A stretch of 64,000 nt of DNA from Nitrobacter sp035546855 (GTDB lineage: Bacteria > Pseudomonadota > Alphaproteobacteria > Rhizobiales > Xanthobacteraceae): the NCBI GenBank assembly GCA_035546855.1, contig DASZVY010000082.1, positions 7,615-71,614 on the forward strand, given 5' to 3'. The notes under the pieces were generated by a model. The model saw only the letters and a program-made list of their open reading frames with translations. It had not been told where the DNA came from and ran no database searches. The first letter of the stretch is position 1. Each line of letters starts with the position of its first letter. The position numbers were made by a program, and so were the translations under genes. Below are positions 52,464 to 61,175 of the stretch, in pieces.

Positions 52464-53150
52464 TCACGGAGCCGGCGCGGGGCCGGGGCGATCGGCATGG
52501 GCCACGGTCTCGAGACCTTGCGTCCGGGCGATCCGCGCCAGTTCGCAGCCTTCGCAATATCGCCGGTCCTTGTAATCGATCCAGTTGTGGGCATAGACCC
52601 GCTCGGGCGGGATGTCGTAACGCGTCTCCAGCACGCGAACCAGCATTCGCCATGCAGCGATCTGTGCATCCGTCAGCGGCTTTCTGACATTGGGATAGTT
52701 GCCGACAAACTCGACGCCGATTGAATTGTCGTCCGTAACCTGCTGATACGTCGCGCTGTTGTCGATATACTTGTTGTCGTTGCGGTTGCCGTCGCGGACA
52801 TGCCGTGGCACCGCGAATTCCGCGACGGCCCAGTAAACCGTGCCGTCGGTCTCGACCCAGATCGATGCGCCGCGCCGGTCGGGCTTCTGCATCTGCGCCA
52901 TGGCCTCGCGGAAGGCGGATCCAGCCGCGCCCTCGCTTTGATGCACGACAATGTTGCGCCAGTCGCGCGCCAGCGCCGGCCGACCCCAAGGTGTCAGCCA
53001 GACGATGTTGAGGCCGGGAATATCGGGCGTGCCGCTGCTTTTGACCCGGCTGTCGAAGGTCGGCCGGTGAAATTCCTCCGGAGTCTGCGCCGCGGCTGGC
53101 AACGAGACGGCATAAACACTCAGAATCGCAAGGATCGCCTGTATCCTCAT
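52464..53150 (-). CDS. Secreted N-acetylmuramoyl-L-alanine amidase (Amidase_2 / PGRP type)
   Basis: The 228-residue precursor has a signal peptide (to about residue 22, SLPAAAQTPE). The amidase_2 domain has the His in VVHQSEG and the second His in VYAHNWIDYK. A Cys-rich EGCELARI segment may supply the third ligand. It cuts between muramic acid and the peptide stem in the periplasm. Confidence 0.8.
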   Translation of the reverse strand: MRIQAILAILSVYAVSLPAAAQTPEEFHRPTFDSRVKSSGTPDIPGLNIVWLTPWGRPALARDWRNIVVHQSEGAAGSAFREAMAQMQKPDRRGASIWVETDGTVYWAVAEFAVPRHVRDGNRNDNKYIDNSATYQQVTDDNSIGVEFVGNYPNVRKPLTDAQIAAWRMLVRVLETRYDIPPERVYAHNWIDYKDRRYCEGCELARIARTQGLETVAHADRPGPAPAP

Positions 53151-53338
53151 ACGGCAAATCTAGGAGAGGGGCGGCTGTCGAGTCGAGTCCCTTGCGGGCG
53201 TCCGAGGGGAACGGGCTGTCCAGCCGGCTGTACGGGTGCGCCGGCCCTTGGTAAGTCTCCGCTGACATATCTCTGTCCCGGCGGGGAGCAGGGCGGTATT
53301 TCGCGGCCGGCAGCCGCAGGCAGAAAGGATTGAGGACC

Positions 53339-54193
53339 ATGATAGAAACCGTTGGCATCATCGGCGCAGGAACCATGGGCAACGGCATCGCCCAGATTTG
53401 CGCGGTGGCCGGTTCGCCGGTGGTGATGGTGGATATTTCCGATGCCGCGGTGGCCCGGGGTCTCGTGACGGTCAGCGGCAGCCTCGACCGTCTCGTCAAG
53501 AAGGACAAGATGACCGAGGCCGACCGCGATGCCGCGATCGCGCGCATCGCCGGGACGACCGACCGCGCAAAGCTTGCGACCTGCGATCTCGTGATCGAGG
53601 CGGCGACCGAGAACGAGGACCTGAAGCTCAAGATTCTGAAGGACGTCTGTGCGACGCTCCGGCCGCAGGCGCTGATCGCCAGCAATACGTCATCGATCTC
53701 GATTACCAAGCTCGCCACGGCGACCGACCGTCCCGACCGATTCATCGGCATGCATTTCTTCAATCCGGTGCCCGTGATGGCGCTGGTGGAGTTGATCCGT
53801 GGCCTGCAGACCTCCGACGATACGCACGCCAGGGCGGAAGCTTTTGCCAAGCGCGTCGGCAAGGTGGCGATCACCGCGCGCAACAGCCCGGGTTTCGCCG
53901 TCAACCGCATCCTGTGCCCGATGATCAACGAAGCCGTGTTCGCGCTTCAGGAAGGGATCGCCACGGCGGAAGAAATCGACGCCGGCATGAAGCTCGGCTG
54001 CAATCACCCGATCGGTCCGCTGGCCTTGGCTGACCTGATCGGCCTCGACACCATGCTCTCGGTGATGGAGGTGTTCTATACCGGATTCAACGATCCCAAG
54101 TATCGTCCCGCGCCGCTGCTGAAGGAGATGGTTGATGCGGGCCGCCTCGGCCGCAAGACCGGCCGTGGATTTTACGACTACGGCAAAAGCTGA
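53339..54193 (+). CDS. hbd: 3-hydroxybutyryl-CoA dehydrogenase
   Basis: The ATG at 53339 with GAGG upstream gives 284 residues, the typical size. The Rossmann motif GIIGAGTMGNGIAQ opens the N-terminus, with the catalytic His in GMHFFNPVPVM and Asn in RNSPGFAVNRIL. It interconverts acetoacetyl-CoA and 3-hydroxybutyryl-CoA with NAD. Its usual neighbours etfAB are not in the window. Confidence 0.94.
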   Translation: MIETVGIIGAGTMGNGIAQICAVAGSPVVMVDISDAAVARGLVTVSGSLDRLVKKDKMTEADRDAAIARIAGTTDRAKLATCDLVIEAATENEDLKLKILKDVCATLRPQALIASNTSSISITKLATATDRPDRFIGMHFFNPVPVMALVELIRGLQTSDDTHARAEAFAKRVGKVAITARNSPGFAVNRILCPMINEAVFALQEGIATAEEIDAGMKLGCNHPIGPLALADLIGLDTMLSVMEVFYTGFNDPKYRPAPLLKEMVDAGRLGRKTGRGFYDYGKS

Positions 54194-54221
54194 GTCGTCG
54201 GCGCGCTGATCGAAAGATGCT

Positions 54222-54270
54222 GCCCGGCAATTTTTCCCTGCAAGGGACAGTGTTGCCGGGCGCCCTTTTT
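54222..54270 (+). terminator. Rho-independent terminator after hbd
   Basis: GCCCGGCAA and TTGCCGGGC form a 9-bp stem enclosing a smaller CCCT/AGGG hairpin. A TTTTT tract follows four bases after the stem, 28 bp beyond the hbd stop. Confidence 0.75.
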
Positions 54271-54316
54271 GACCGTGCGAGCAACATTATCCAGTCCGCG
54301 ACGCGCGGCCGGCGCG

Positions 54317-55192
54317 TCACGCCGGCTTGCCGATCTTGTCCTGCGTTTTGGTCTCGAAGTCGGTGGCGTCGTGGCGTTCGTGAAGTTGGCTCGCGGGATC
54401 GCCGGAGACGCGATTGACGATGCGCCCGCGCTTCACCGCGGGCCTTGCACCGATGGCCGCGGTCCAGCGCTGCAGGTTCTTGTAGCTCTGGACGTCGAGG
54501 AAGGTGCCGGACTCGCCGTAGAGCAGGCCCTTCGCCAGTCCGCCGTACCACGGCCACACCGCGATATCGGCGATCGTATAGTCCTTGCCGGCGAGGTATT
54601 CGTTATCGGCAAGACGGCGGTCGAGCACATCCATCTGCCGCTTCACCTCCATGGCGAAACGATCGATGGCATATTCGATCTTGGCGGGCGCATAGGCATA
54701 GAAGTGGCCGAAGCCGCCGCCGAGATAGGGCGCGCTGCCCATCTGCCAGAACAGCCACGACAAGCATTCGGCGCGCCCCGCTGCTGTCGTCGGAATCAGC
54801 TCTCCGAACTTTTCAGCGAGGTGCAAGAGGATCGCGCCGGATTCGAACACCCGGATCGGCTGCGGCCCCGAGCGGTCGAGCAACGCAGGAATCTTTGAGT
54901 TCGGATTGACCTCGACGAAGCCAGAGCCGAATTGCTCGCCATCGCCGATCCTGATCAGCCACGCGTCATATTCGGCATCCCTGTGGCCGAGCGCCAGCAG
55001 CTCCTCGAACATGATCGTGACTTTCTGGCCGTTCGGCGTCGCCAGCGAATAGAGCTGGAACGGATGCTTGCCGACCGGCAGAGCCTTCTCATGCGTCGCG
55101 CCCGCGACTGGCCGGTTGATCGAGGCGAATTTACCGCCGTTCTCCTTGTCCCAGGTCCAGACTTTGGGCGGTGTGTAGGGGGCGTCGGTCAT
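54317..55192 (-). CDS. yghU: Glutathione S-transferase / disulfide-bond oxidoreductase (YghU type)
   Basis: The 291-residue protein matches YghU: VWTWDKENGGKFASINRP near the start, the N-terminal thioredoxin-like domain with FQLYSLATPNGQKVTIMFEEL, then VNPNSKIPALLDR and VFESGAILLHLAEKFG. The C-terminal helical domain shows GKDYTIADIAVWPWYGG. GGAG lies upstream of the ATG. It reduces disulfides or peroxides with glutathione in the cytosol. Confidence 0.91.
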   Translation of the reverse strand: MTDAPYTPPKVWTWDKENGGKFASINRPVAGATHEKALPVGKHPFQLYSLATPNGQKVTIMFEELLALGHRDAEYDAWLIRIGDGEQFGSGFVEVNPNSKIPALLDRSGPQPIRVFESGAILLHLAEKFGELIPTTAAGRAECLSWLFWQMGSAPYLGGGFGHFYAYAPAKIEYAIDRFAMEVKRQMDVLDRRLADNEYLAGKDYTIADIAVWPWYGGLAKGLLYGESGTFLDVQSYKNLQRWTAAIGARPAVKRGRIVNRVSGDPASQLHERHDATDFETKTQDKIGKPA

Positions 55193-55349
55193 CAGTCTGG
55201 CTCCGGAATTGACTCAATTCGTTGTATGATCGGGAAAAGCAAGGACGTCGCCATCAATGTAGGTGAGGGTGCGCTGCGACGCCAGTTTTCGCGCGCCGAT
55301 GACACGGGTTTGAAGAAAGCTGCGCGGCGTGAGGTCGCTCCGGCACCTG

Positions 55350-55565
55350 TCACGGCCGCATGAAGGCAAAATCCGTGTCCGGATCGCAATTGTCGGCGAG
55401 GAAGTTGAGCTCCGAACGCACGTCGTCCACCGGGCGCGTCTCCAGATATTTTGCGACGATCAGGTTCAGAAGCGAACGGCAGACGCTTTCACTGTTCTGC
55501 CCCGTCGCTTTCGCCTCGTCCATTGCTGCGGTGAAGTGACGGTTTGCGATATCGGCTGCGGACAT
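55350..55565 (-). CDS. Conserved hypothetical protein (71 aa)
   Basis: The start at 55565 is decided by a strong AGGAGG ribosome site; the frame is open further upstream. The product starts MSAADIANRHFTAAMDEAKATGQ and is helical, cytosolic and acidic. It is a familiar small rhizobial protein with no known function. Confidence 0.7.
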   Translation of the reverse strand: MSAADIANRHFTAAMDEAKATGQNSESVCRSLLNLIVAKYLETRPVDDVRSELNFLADNCDPDTDFAFMRP

Positions 55566-55786
55566 CCGGACCTCCTGTTGTCCTGTCGCGTCGCACAACG
55601 TGATGGCGGGCGCAGGTATGAGGTCCATAGGCCAGAAGCAGACCCCGTGGCCAGAGAATATTGCATCGCTGGATGCCCGCCACCACCATTCTCCGAATTG
55701 TGTTCCAGGGGCGATGGAGCCGGATGCCGTTGCCGGCGTTAATATCGGGATCCCGCGGACAAACCCGGGAATGCAGCGAAGGTGAT

Positions 55787-56617
55787 ATGACGACAGCGCG
55801 TAAAAAGGGGGCACCGCGAACCATTCTCGCAATCGACGTTGGCGGCAGCCACGTCAAGGTCATGACCAGCACGGAGCGCGTCAAGCGCGAGTTCGAATCC
55901 GGCTCCGGACTTTCGGCGAAGGAAATGGTGCGCAAGGTCAAGGCGCTGACGAAGGGTTGGTCTTACGACGCGATCTCCATCGGCTATCCCGGGCCGGTCG
56001 CGGGCAACCGTCCGCTGCGCGAGCCCTATAATCTTGGCAAGGGATGGAAGGGTTTTGATTTCCGGAAAGCCTTCGGCAAGCCGACCAAAGTCGTCAACGA
56101 CGCGCTGATGCAGGCGCTCGGCGGCTATCGGGGCGGCCGCATGCTGTTTCTCGGCCTCGGCACCGGCCTTGGCTCCGCGATGATCGTCGACGGCGAACTG
56201 GAGCCGATGGAGCTTGGTCACCTCGAGTACCGCAAGGGCAGGACCTTCGAGGACTATGCCGGCGAGGCCGGGCGCAAGAAGCGCGGCGACAAGAAGTGGC
56301 GCAAGCATGTCACCGACATCGTCAAGCATCTCACGGCCGCGCTCGAGCCCGACTATGTGCTGATCGGCGGCGGCAATGTCGAAAAGCTCGACAGGTTGCC
56401 GCCGAAATGCCGCCGCGGCGACAACGCCGACGCGTTTACCGGCGGATTCCGGTTGTGGGATGAGAAGCGCGGACTGCGCGTTGGCCCGCTACACGCCGGT
56501 GACACGCCAGATCACGTCGCCGACATCGTCAGCCACCGGCAGCGACCGGTCGGGACCGATCGCGACGCCGACCGGCCGTCCGTAGGAGACGCGCTCGTCG
56601 GGGGCAAGGAAGCCTGA
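55787..56617 (+). CDS. ROK family kinase (polyphosphate-glucokinase-like) with aberrant C-terminal tail
   Basis: The 276-residue protein has the kinase phosphate-1 motif AIDVGGSHVKVMTS and ISIGYPGPV. The ROK/PPGK segment is FLGLGTGLGSAMIVDGELEP followed by LGHLEYRKGRTFEDYAGEAG. It likely phosphorylates glucose from ATP or polyphosphate. The last 43 residues from about RVGPLHAGD run antisense through the end of a decayed sugar dehydrogenase gene (56489-56850). They do not look like the family end, so the original C-terminus was probably lost. Confidence 0.78.
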   Translation: MTTARKKGAPRTILAIDVGGSHVKVMTSTERVKREFESGSGLSAKEMVRKVKALTKGWSYDAISIGYPGPVAGNRPLREPYNLGKGWKGFDFRKAFGKPTKVVNDALMQALGGYRGGRMLFLGLGTGLGSAMIVDGELEPMELGHLEYRKGRTFEDYAGEAGRKKRGDKKWRKHVTDIVKHLTAALEPDYVLIGGGNVEKLDRLPPKCRRGDNADAFTGGFRLWDEKRGLRVGPLHAGDTPDHVADIVSHRQRPVGTDRDADRPSVGDALVGGKEA

Positions 56618-56850
56618 CAGGATGTCGCGCGGCGGACCGGAGGGGCGGCCGTTCTCGAACGGAATGAACACCACCTTGTAGCCGCTGAGCGTGCTGCGAT
56701 TCCATGAGCCGTGCTGGCCGATGACCATTCCGTCCGGGAAGCCGGGCAGCGTCCCCGCCGGCATCCAGCACAGGCCGAGGGAGGCCGTGTGGCCGCCGGG
56801 CGCATAGTCCGGCGTGATGGCCTTTGCGACCATCGCCCCATCCTGCGCGC
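56489..56850 (-). pseudogene. 3' remnant of a PQQ-dependent sugar dehydrogenase (sorbosone dehydrogenase type)
   Basis: On the minus strand the frame reads HTASLGLCWMPAGTLPGFPD, then GQHGSWNRSTLSGYKVVFIPFENGRP and ends ADDVGDVIWRVTG. This is the C-terminal part of a PQQ sugar/sorbosone dehydrogenase, which is normally well over 350 residues. The N-terminal two-thirds are missing. Its stop lies inside the ROK kinase gene on the other strand, so the two ORFs overlap tail to tail. Confidence 0.68.
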
Positions 56851-56928
56851 GGATGTGACGCTGCCTGTCCACGCGCGTTCGCCCGGATTTAAGTGGTGCC
56901 GAGGCAAACGCGAGTCTAGAATCGACCC

Positions 56929-57291
56929 ATGTCACGATTCATGCAGTTCTCGATTGTCATCGTCCTGTCGCTGTCGACCGCCGCCGCTGTAGCCGCGCCG
57001 CGTCACAAGAAACACGGACATCGCACGCACAACTACGGCTTTCTGCCGGGCTATCGCCAACCGCTGAACAACGCCGCGCCGCTATTCAAGCAGGATCCGG
57101 CGGTGCTGCGCCAGGCACGGCGCGAACCGCGGCATTGGTACATCGATCCGAACGTGCAGTATTTCAATTTCTACGACGGCCAGTGGCGCTATCCCGGGCG
57201 CCCCGGCTTCTATCGCGGCCGCTTCAACGGCGGCAGCATCGGCCCGTGCTGGACGCAGACGCCGATCGGGCCGGTGTGGACGTGCGGGTGA
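56929..57291 (+). CDS. Small secreted protein, unknown (120 aa)
   Basis: The product has a signal peptide (MSRFMQFSIVIVLSLSTAAAVAAP) and a His/Tyr/Arg-rich mature part with NFYDGQWRYPGRPGFYRG and GPCWTQTPIGPVWTCG; two Cys are near the end. I do not recognise a family beyond 'hypothetical'. The GPCWTQTPIGPxWTCG end is distinctive. Confidence 0.66.
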   Translation: MSRFMQFSIVIVLSLSTAAAVAAPRHKKHGHRTHNYGFLPGYRQPLNNAAPLFKQDPAVLRQARREPRHWYIDPNVQYFNFYDGQWRYPGRPGFYRGRFNGGSIGPCWTQTPIGPVWTCG

Positions 57292-57309
57292 GGGATTGCG
57301 ATCGGTTGA

Positions 57310-57339
57310 AATTGACATTGACCCTAATTGACATTGACC
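57310..57339. repeat. Tandem 14-bp direct repeat
   Basis: AATTGACATTGACC occurs twice, at 57310-57323 and 57326-57339, with a 16-bp period. It lies between the secreted-protein gene and the palindromic element, with no gene in it. Confidence 0.6.
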
Positions 57340-57344
57340 TCGGG

Positions 57345-57461
57345 CGTCATGCTCCGACTTGATCCGGGCATCCATCTTTATTCCGAGGTTGATGGGATTG
57401 CCGGGGGCATAGGCGAGCCGAAGCGCCGCCATTCTTCGAACGGCGATGCCCGGCAATGACG
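57345..57461. repeat. Degenerate interspersed palindromic element
   Basis: CGTCAT at 57345-57350 and ATGACG at 57456-57461 flank the unit. Inner arms ATTGCCGGG (57397-57405) and CCCGGCAAT (57449-57457) pair perfectly, and CGACTTGATC follows the left end. From memory this matches the form of a repeat abundant in Bradyrhizobium and Rhodopseudomonas intergenic regions. Confidence 0.6.
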
Positions 57462-57489
57462 AAAGATGAAGTTTTAAAATATGTAGCCG

Positions 57490-58167
57490 CTAGCCGTCGA
57501 AGCCGACGAACACGGTCGCTTCCTTCACCGATTTGCGCTCGGACACCACCGCATTGGCGGGAAAGTTATCATCGGGCCAACCGAGCGCAATGCTTTTCAT
57601 GATGACCTGATCGTCGGCGATGCCGGCATGCTCGCGCACCACCGGCGACTGCATGATGCCCTGGCTGTTGATGACGGCTCCCAAGCCGCGCGACCATGCG
57701 GCATTGACCAGCGCGGTCGCCACGGCGCCGCAGTCGAACGGCGTGTCGTCGCTGCCGTGGAGCACACGATCATAGGTGACGATCACGCAGACCGGCGCGT
57801 CGAACTGGCGGAAGCCGCGCAGCACCCAGTCCTGCCGCTTGTCCTTGTCGTCGCGCGCAATCCCCATGGCGGAGAACAGTTGCTTGGCGACGCCGATCTG
57901 ACGTTCGCGGTGCCGGCCCGCGAACGGCTGCCCGGTACGGAATTCGCGCGACTGTGGGACGCCGGCGATCATCCGCTCGGTATTACCGGCGCGAATGCGA
58001 TTGAGCGGCTCGCCCGTCACGACATAGAAATTCCACGGCTGGGTGTTCATCGACGACGGCGCGCGCATCGCCAGTCCGATGATCTCCTCGATCAGCTTGC
58101 GCGGCACAGGATCGGGCTTGTAGCCGCGAATGCTGCGGCGGCCGAGGATCACGTCGTCGAACTGCAT
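57490..58167 (-). CDS. Nitroreductase family protein
   Basis: The ATG at 58167 (MQFDDVILGRRSIRGYKPDP) gives 225 residues; the frame is open to 58233. The FMN-binding start RRSIRGYKPDP and the block MRAPSSMNTQPWNFYVV are typical. It reduces nitro compounds, quinones or flavin with NAD(P)H. It is divergent from the ydeP-type gene, and a pair of palindromic operators lies between them. Confidence 0.92.
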   Translation of the reverse strand: MQFDDVILGRRSIRGYKPDPVPRKLIEEIIGLAMRAPSSMNTQPWNFYVVTGEPLNRIRAGNTERMIAGVPQSREFRTGQPFAGRHRERQIGVAKQLFSAMGIARDDKDKRQDWVLRGFRQFDAPVCVIVTYDRVLHGSDDTPFDCGAVATALVNAAWSRGLGAVINSQGIMQSPVVREHAGIADDQVIMKSIALGWPDDNFPANAVVSERKSVKEATVFVGFDG

Positions 58168-58244
58168 GGATCTTGTATTCCCAAATTGTTCGGAACTGGA
58201 AAGGATATGCCCGGTTTCCGGGATGGGACGCAATATCGCGGCCG

Positions 58245-58277
58245 GTCATTTTGTCCAAGCCAAGGGGACAAAATGTC
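58245..58277. promoter_or_regulatory. Paired palindromic operator between nitroreductase and ydeP-type gene
   Basis: Site A is GTCATTTTGTC (58245-58255; on the minus strand GACAAAATGAC) and site B is GACAAAATGTC (58267-58277). Their centres are 22 bp apart. The same 11-mer and nearly the same spacing occur upstream of dnaK. Site A overlaps a possible minus-strand -35 (TTGGAC, then 17 bp, then TATTGC) for the nitroreductase gene. Confidence 0.6.
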
Positions 58278-58340
58278 GATGGATGTCAATAAGATAAACT
58301 GATAATTCAGCCGCTGGGATGCTTCGCGGAAAGCACGGCG

Positions 58341-60608
58341 ATGACTGACGACAAGCCCCGGTTCAAAACGTATGACCACCCGGCAGGGGGCTGGGGCGCC
58401 GCGGCGGCGACCGCCAAGATATTGCTGGAGCAGAGCGTCGTCACCAAAGGGTCCCGCGGCCTTCTGGCAATGAACCAGCCCGGTGGCTTCAAGTGCCCGA
58501 GTTGTGCCTTCCCGGATTCGGAGTGCAAGAAAACTCTCGATTTCTGCGAGAACGGCGCCAAGGCGCTGGCTTTCGAGGCCACGAAATTCAGGGTGACGCG
58601 GGAGTTCTTCGAAAAGCACACGGTCTCTGAATTGATGGAGCAGTCGGACCACTGGCTGGAAATGCAGGGCCGCCTGACGGAGCCGATGCGCTACGATGCC
58701 AGCACGGATCGTTACGTACCATGCGATTGGGATGCCGCCTTCGATATCATCGGGACTCACTTGAGGGCTCTCCAGAGCCCTCATCATGCGGAGTTCTATA
58801 CGTCCGGGCGCACGCCGAATGAGGCGGCGTTCCTGTATTCGATCTTCGTTCGGGAATTCGGAACCAATAATTTTCCCGACTGCTCCAACATGTGCCACGA
58901 ACCGACGAGTCGCGGTTTGCCGCCTGCCATTGGCGTCGGCAAGGGCACCGTGATCATGGATGACTTCGACCACACCGAAGCCATCTTCGTGATCGGTCAG
59001 AACACGGGCACGAACTCGCCGCGCATGATGAGCAATCTCGTCGATGCGCGAAAGCGCGGGGTGCCGATCGTCGCCGTCAATCCGATGCCGGAACGGGCCC
59101 TGGTGCGGTTCGCGGACCCCCAGAATGTCGTTCAGATGGCGACCTTCGGGTCGACGCCGATCGCAAGCGAATTTGTCCACATCAGCATCGGCGGCGATCT
59201 TGCCTTGCTCAAAGGCATGATGAAGGTGATGTTCGAACGCGAGGCTCTGGGCGAAAAGGTCATCGACCACGATTTCATTCGAGCCCACACTGTCGGGATG
59301 GACGCAATCCGGTCGGATGCATTGGCTCAGAAATGGCCTGATCTCGTCAGGGTTTCCGGCATAAGCGAGGACCAGATCCGCCGTTGCGCCGAGATCTATA
59401 TCCGCTCCCGTGCGACCATGATCTGCTACGGAATGGGGCTGACTCAGCATCAGGAGGGCTCGCGACTCCTCCAGCAGGTTGTCAATCTGCTGTTGCTGCG
59501 GGGTAATTTCGGAAAACCGGGGGCTGGCATTTCGCCCATTCGCGGCCACTCGAACGTCCAGGGAGATCGGACCGTCGGGGTCGATGAAAAGCCCTCGCAG
59601 GACTATCTGGATCGGGTGCGCGACGTGTTTGGCTTCGAGCCGCCGCGCGAGCCAGGTCATCATACGGTCGAGACCGTCGCGGCCATGGAGGCCGGCACGG
59701 CAAAGGTGTTTATCGGGCTCGGCGGCAACTTCGTGCGCGCGATCCCGGATACCGATCGATCGTACGCGGCCATGAGAAAGCTGGATTTGACCGTCGCGAT
59801 CACCACCAAGTTGAATCGCGGCCACCTCGTTCATGGCCGTGAGGCCCTGATGTTGCCGGTGATTGCCCGCTCCGAGATGATCCATACCGCGGCGGGCGAG
59901 CAATTCGTCACGATTGAAGACTCGATGGCCAACGTGACAGCTTCCCGTGGCGTGCTGACGCCGGCCAGTCCTCATCTCCTGCCGGAGGTGGAGATCGTAT
60001 GCCGGATCGCTCAGGCGACGCTACCGACCAGCAAGGTCGCATGGACGAGCTATATCGACAATTACGATCTGATCCGCGACAAGATCGCCGAGGTCTACCC
60101 GGAGATCTACAGCAATTTCTCCGAGCGGATCAAAAATCCGAAAGGCTTTCACCTTGATGTCCCTCCGCGCCGGCTCGTTTGGCCGACGCCGAACGGCAAG
60201 GCGAACTTCCTGCTTTTCCCCGGACTCGAGGTGAACGTTCCGGTTTCCGACCCAACGATGCTGCGATTGGCGACTGTCCGCTCGCACGACCAGTTCAATA
60301 CGACGATCTACAGCAACAATGATCGCTATCGCGGCGTCTATAACGACCGCATGGTGCTGTTCATGAACGCGGAGGATCGGGCGGTCAGGGGATTGGAGCC
60401 GGAATGCACGGTCGCCCTGGAGACGATCAGCGAGGACGGGGTGCAACGGCGCGTGCATGGATTGACGGTGCGGGACTATCCGATGCCGCGCGGTTCGGTC
60501 GCGGGGTATTATCCCGAACTCAATCCGCTGCTGCCCCTGGACTATTACGACATGATCAGCGGCACACCGGCCGCCAAGTCGATTCCGGTTCGCGTGATCG
60601 CACTATAG
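58341..60608 (+). CDS. ydeP: FdhF/YdeP-type molybdopterin oxidoreductase
   Basis: The 755-residue protein belongs to the formate-dehydrogenase-H-like superfamily, YdeP branch. It has the N-terminal Cys cluster CPSCAFPDSEC and FCENGAKALAFE (Cys52, 55, 62, 69), and the cofactor segment FPDCSNMCHEPTSRGLPPAIG. It ends in the usual molydopterin-binding domain (GSVAGYYPELNPLLPLDYYD). YdeP in E. coli is tied to acid resistance, and its substrate is unknown. The start ATG is at 58341. It faces the nitroreductase across a shared operator pair. Confidence 0.88.
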   Translation: MTDDKPRFKTYDHPAGGWGAAAATAKILLEQSVVTKGSRGLLAMNQPGGFKCPSCAFPDSECKKTLDFCENGAKALAFEATKFRVTREFFEKHTVSELMEQSDHWLEMQGRLTEPMRYDASTDRYVPCDWDAAFDIIGTHLRALQSPHHAEFYTSGRTPNEAAFLYSIFVREFGTNNFPDCSNMCHEPTSRGLPPAIGVGKGTVIMDDFDHTEAIFVIGQNTGTNSPRMMSNLVDARKRGVPIVAVNPMPERALVRFADPQNVVQMATFGSTPIASEFVHISIGGDLALLKGMMKVMFEREALGEKVIDHDFIRAHTVGMDAIRSDALAQKWPDLVRVSGISEDQIRRCAEIYIRSRATMICYGMGLTQHQEGSRLLQQVVNLLLLRGNFGKPGAGISPIRGHSNVQGDRTVGVDEKPSQDYLDRVRDVFGFEPPREPGHHTVETVAAMEAGTAKVFIGLGGNFVRAIPDTDRSYAAMRKLDLTVAITTKLNRGHLVHGREALMLPVIARSEMIHTAAGEQFVTIEDSMANVTASRGVLTPASPHLLPEVEIVCRIAQATLPTSKVAWTSYIDNYDLIRDKIAEVYPEIYSNFSERIKNPKGFHLDVPPRRLVWPTPNGKANFLLFPGLEVNVPVSDPTMLRLATVRSHDQFNTTIYSNNDRYRGVYNDRMVLFMNAEDRAVRGLEPECTVALETISEDGVQRRVHGLTVRDYPMPRGSVAGYYPELNPLLPLDYYDMISGTPAAKSIPVRVIAL

Positions 60609-60805
60609 GCGAGCCGGCCCCTGAGATGGATGGCTTTCGCCCGAAGTTCACAGAAGGCGCGCTTCGAGGGAACAAGAAGTCTTGTTGAGCGTCTCAATCC
60701 GGTGTTCTGGCGCGTGCAACCGGATCAAGTGCGCGCGTGGGCAGGTTGGAGTTTTGGCCAGTGGCACGCGACATTCAGAACAAAAAGAGCGACGGCAAGG
60801 ATCGC

Positions 60806-61129
60806 ATGGACGTGGCTGAAGATACCGGCCTGTCTGCCAGATTGGCGCGCCTCGATACGCAGTTATCAAACTCGCGCAGATTGCATGAGGAGCATAGCCT
60901 ACTGGAAAGCGACGACGAGAAGATGACCTCTCTCAGGGCGTCTGGCTTGGCGCTCGGCTTTCGCCTCTCATCCGAATTTGTAGCCGCCGTGGTCGTCGGC
61001 GCTGCGATAGGTTGGAGCATCGATTACTTTCTGCCGACTTCGCCGTGGGGCTTGATCGCCTTTGTATTGGTCGGATTTGCAGCCGGGCTGTCGAGACTGA
61101 TCAAAGATGCACGCGCGGCTTCCGGCTGA
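60806..61129 (+). CDS. AtpI-like two-pass membrane protein outside an ATP synthase operon
   Basis: The ATG at 60806 (MDVAEDTGLSARLARLDTQ) has AAGG upstream; a GTG at 60761 is possible. The 107-residue product has a charged N-terminal coiled-coil-like part (about 1-45) and two membrane segments (about 50-72 and 82-98). It has the AtpI pattern FRLSSEFVAAVVVGAAIGWSID and LIKDARAASG. AtpI helps assemble the c-ring of F-type ATP synthase. Here it stands between a ydeP-type gene and dnaK, with no atpBEF nearby, which is unusual. Confidence 0.76.
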   Translation: MDVAEDTGLSARLARLDTQLSNSRRLHEEHSLLESDDEKMTSLRASGLALGFRLSSEFVAAVVVGAAIGWSIDYFLPTSPWGLIAFVLVGFAAGLSRLIKDARAASG

Positions 61130-61175
61130 CGTGCTTGCCGACCTCGATTTTCGTGCGGCCGTAGGTGTTGCGGCC

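Noticed and set aside
52342..53928. 528-codon open frame on the minus strand
   Set aside because: It runs antisense through hbd and through another frame of the amidase; it has no recognisable domain and reflects high GC.
58224..58239. TGGGACGCAATATCGC as a sigma-54 promoter for the ydeP-type gene
   Set aside because: The -12 GC is out of register and the -24 has a mismatch.
60759..60775. TGGCACGCGACATTC as a second sigma-54 promoter before the AtpI-like gene
   Set aside because: The -24 part matches but the -12 part does not contain TTGC; it also lies in the possible 5' coding extension.
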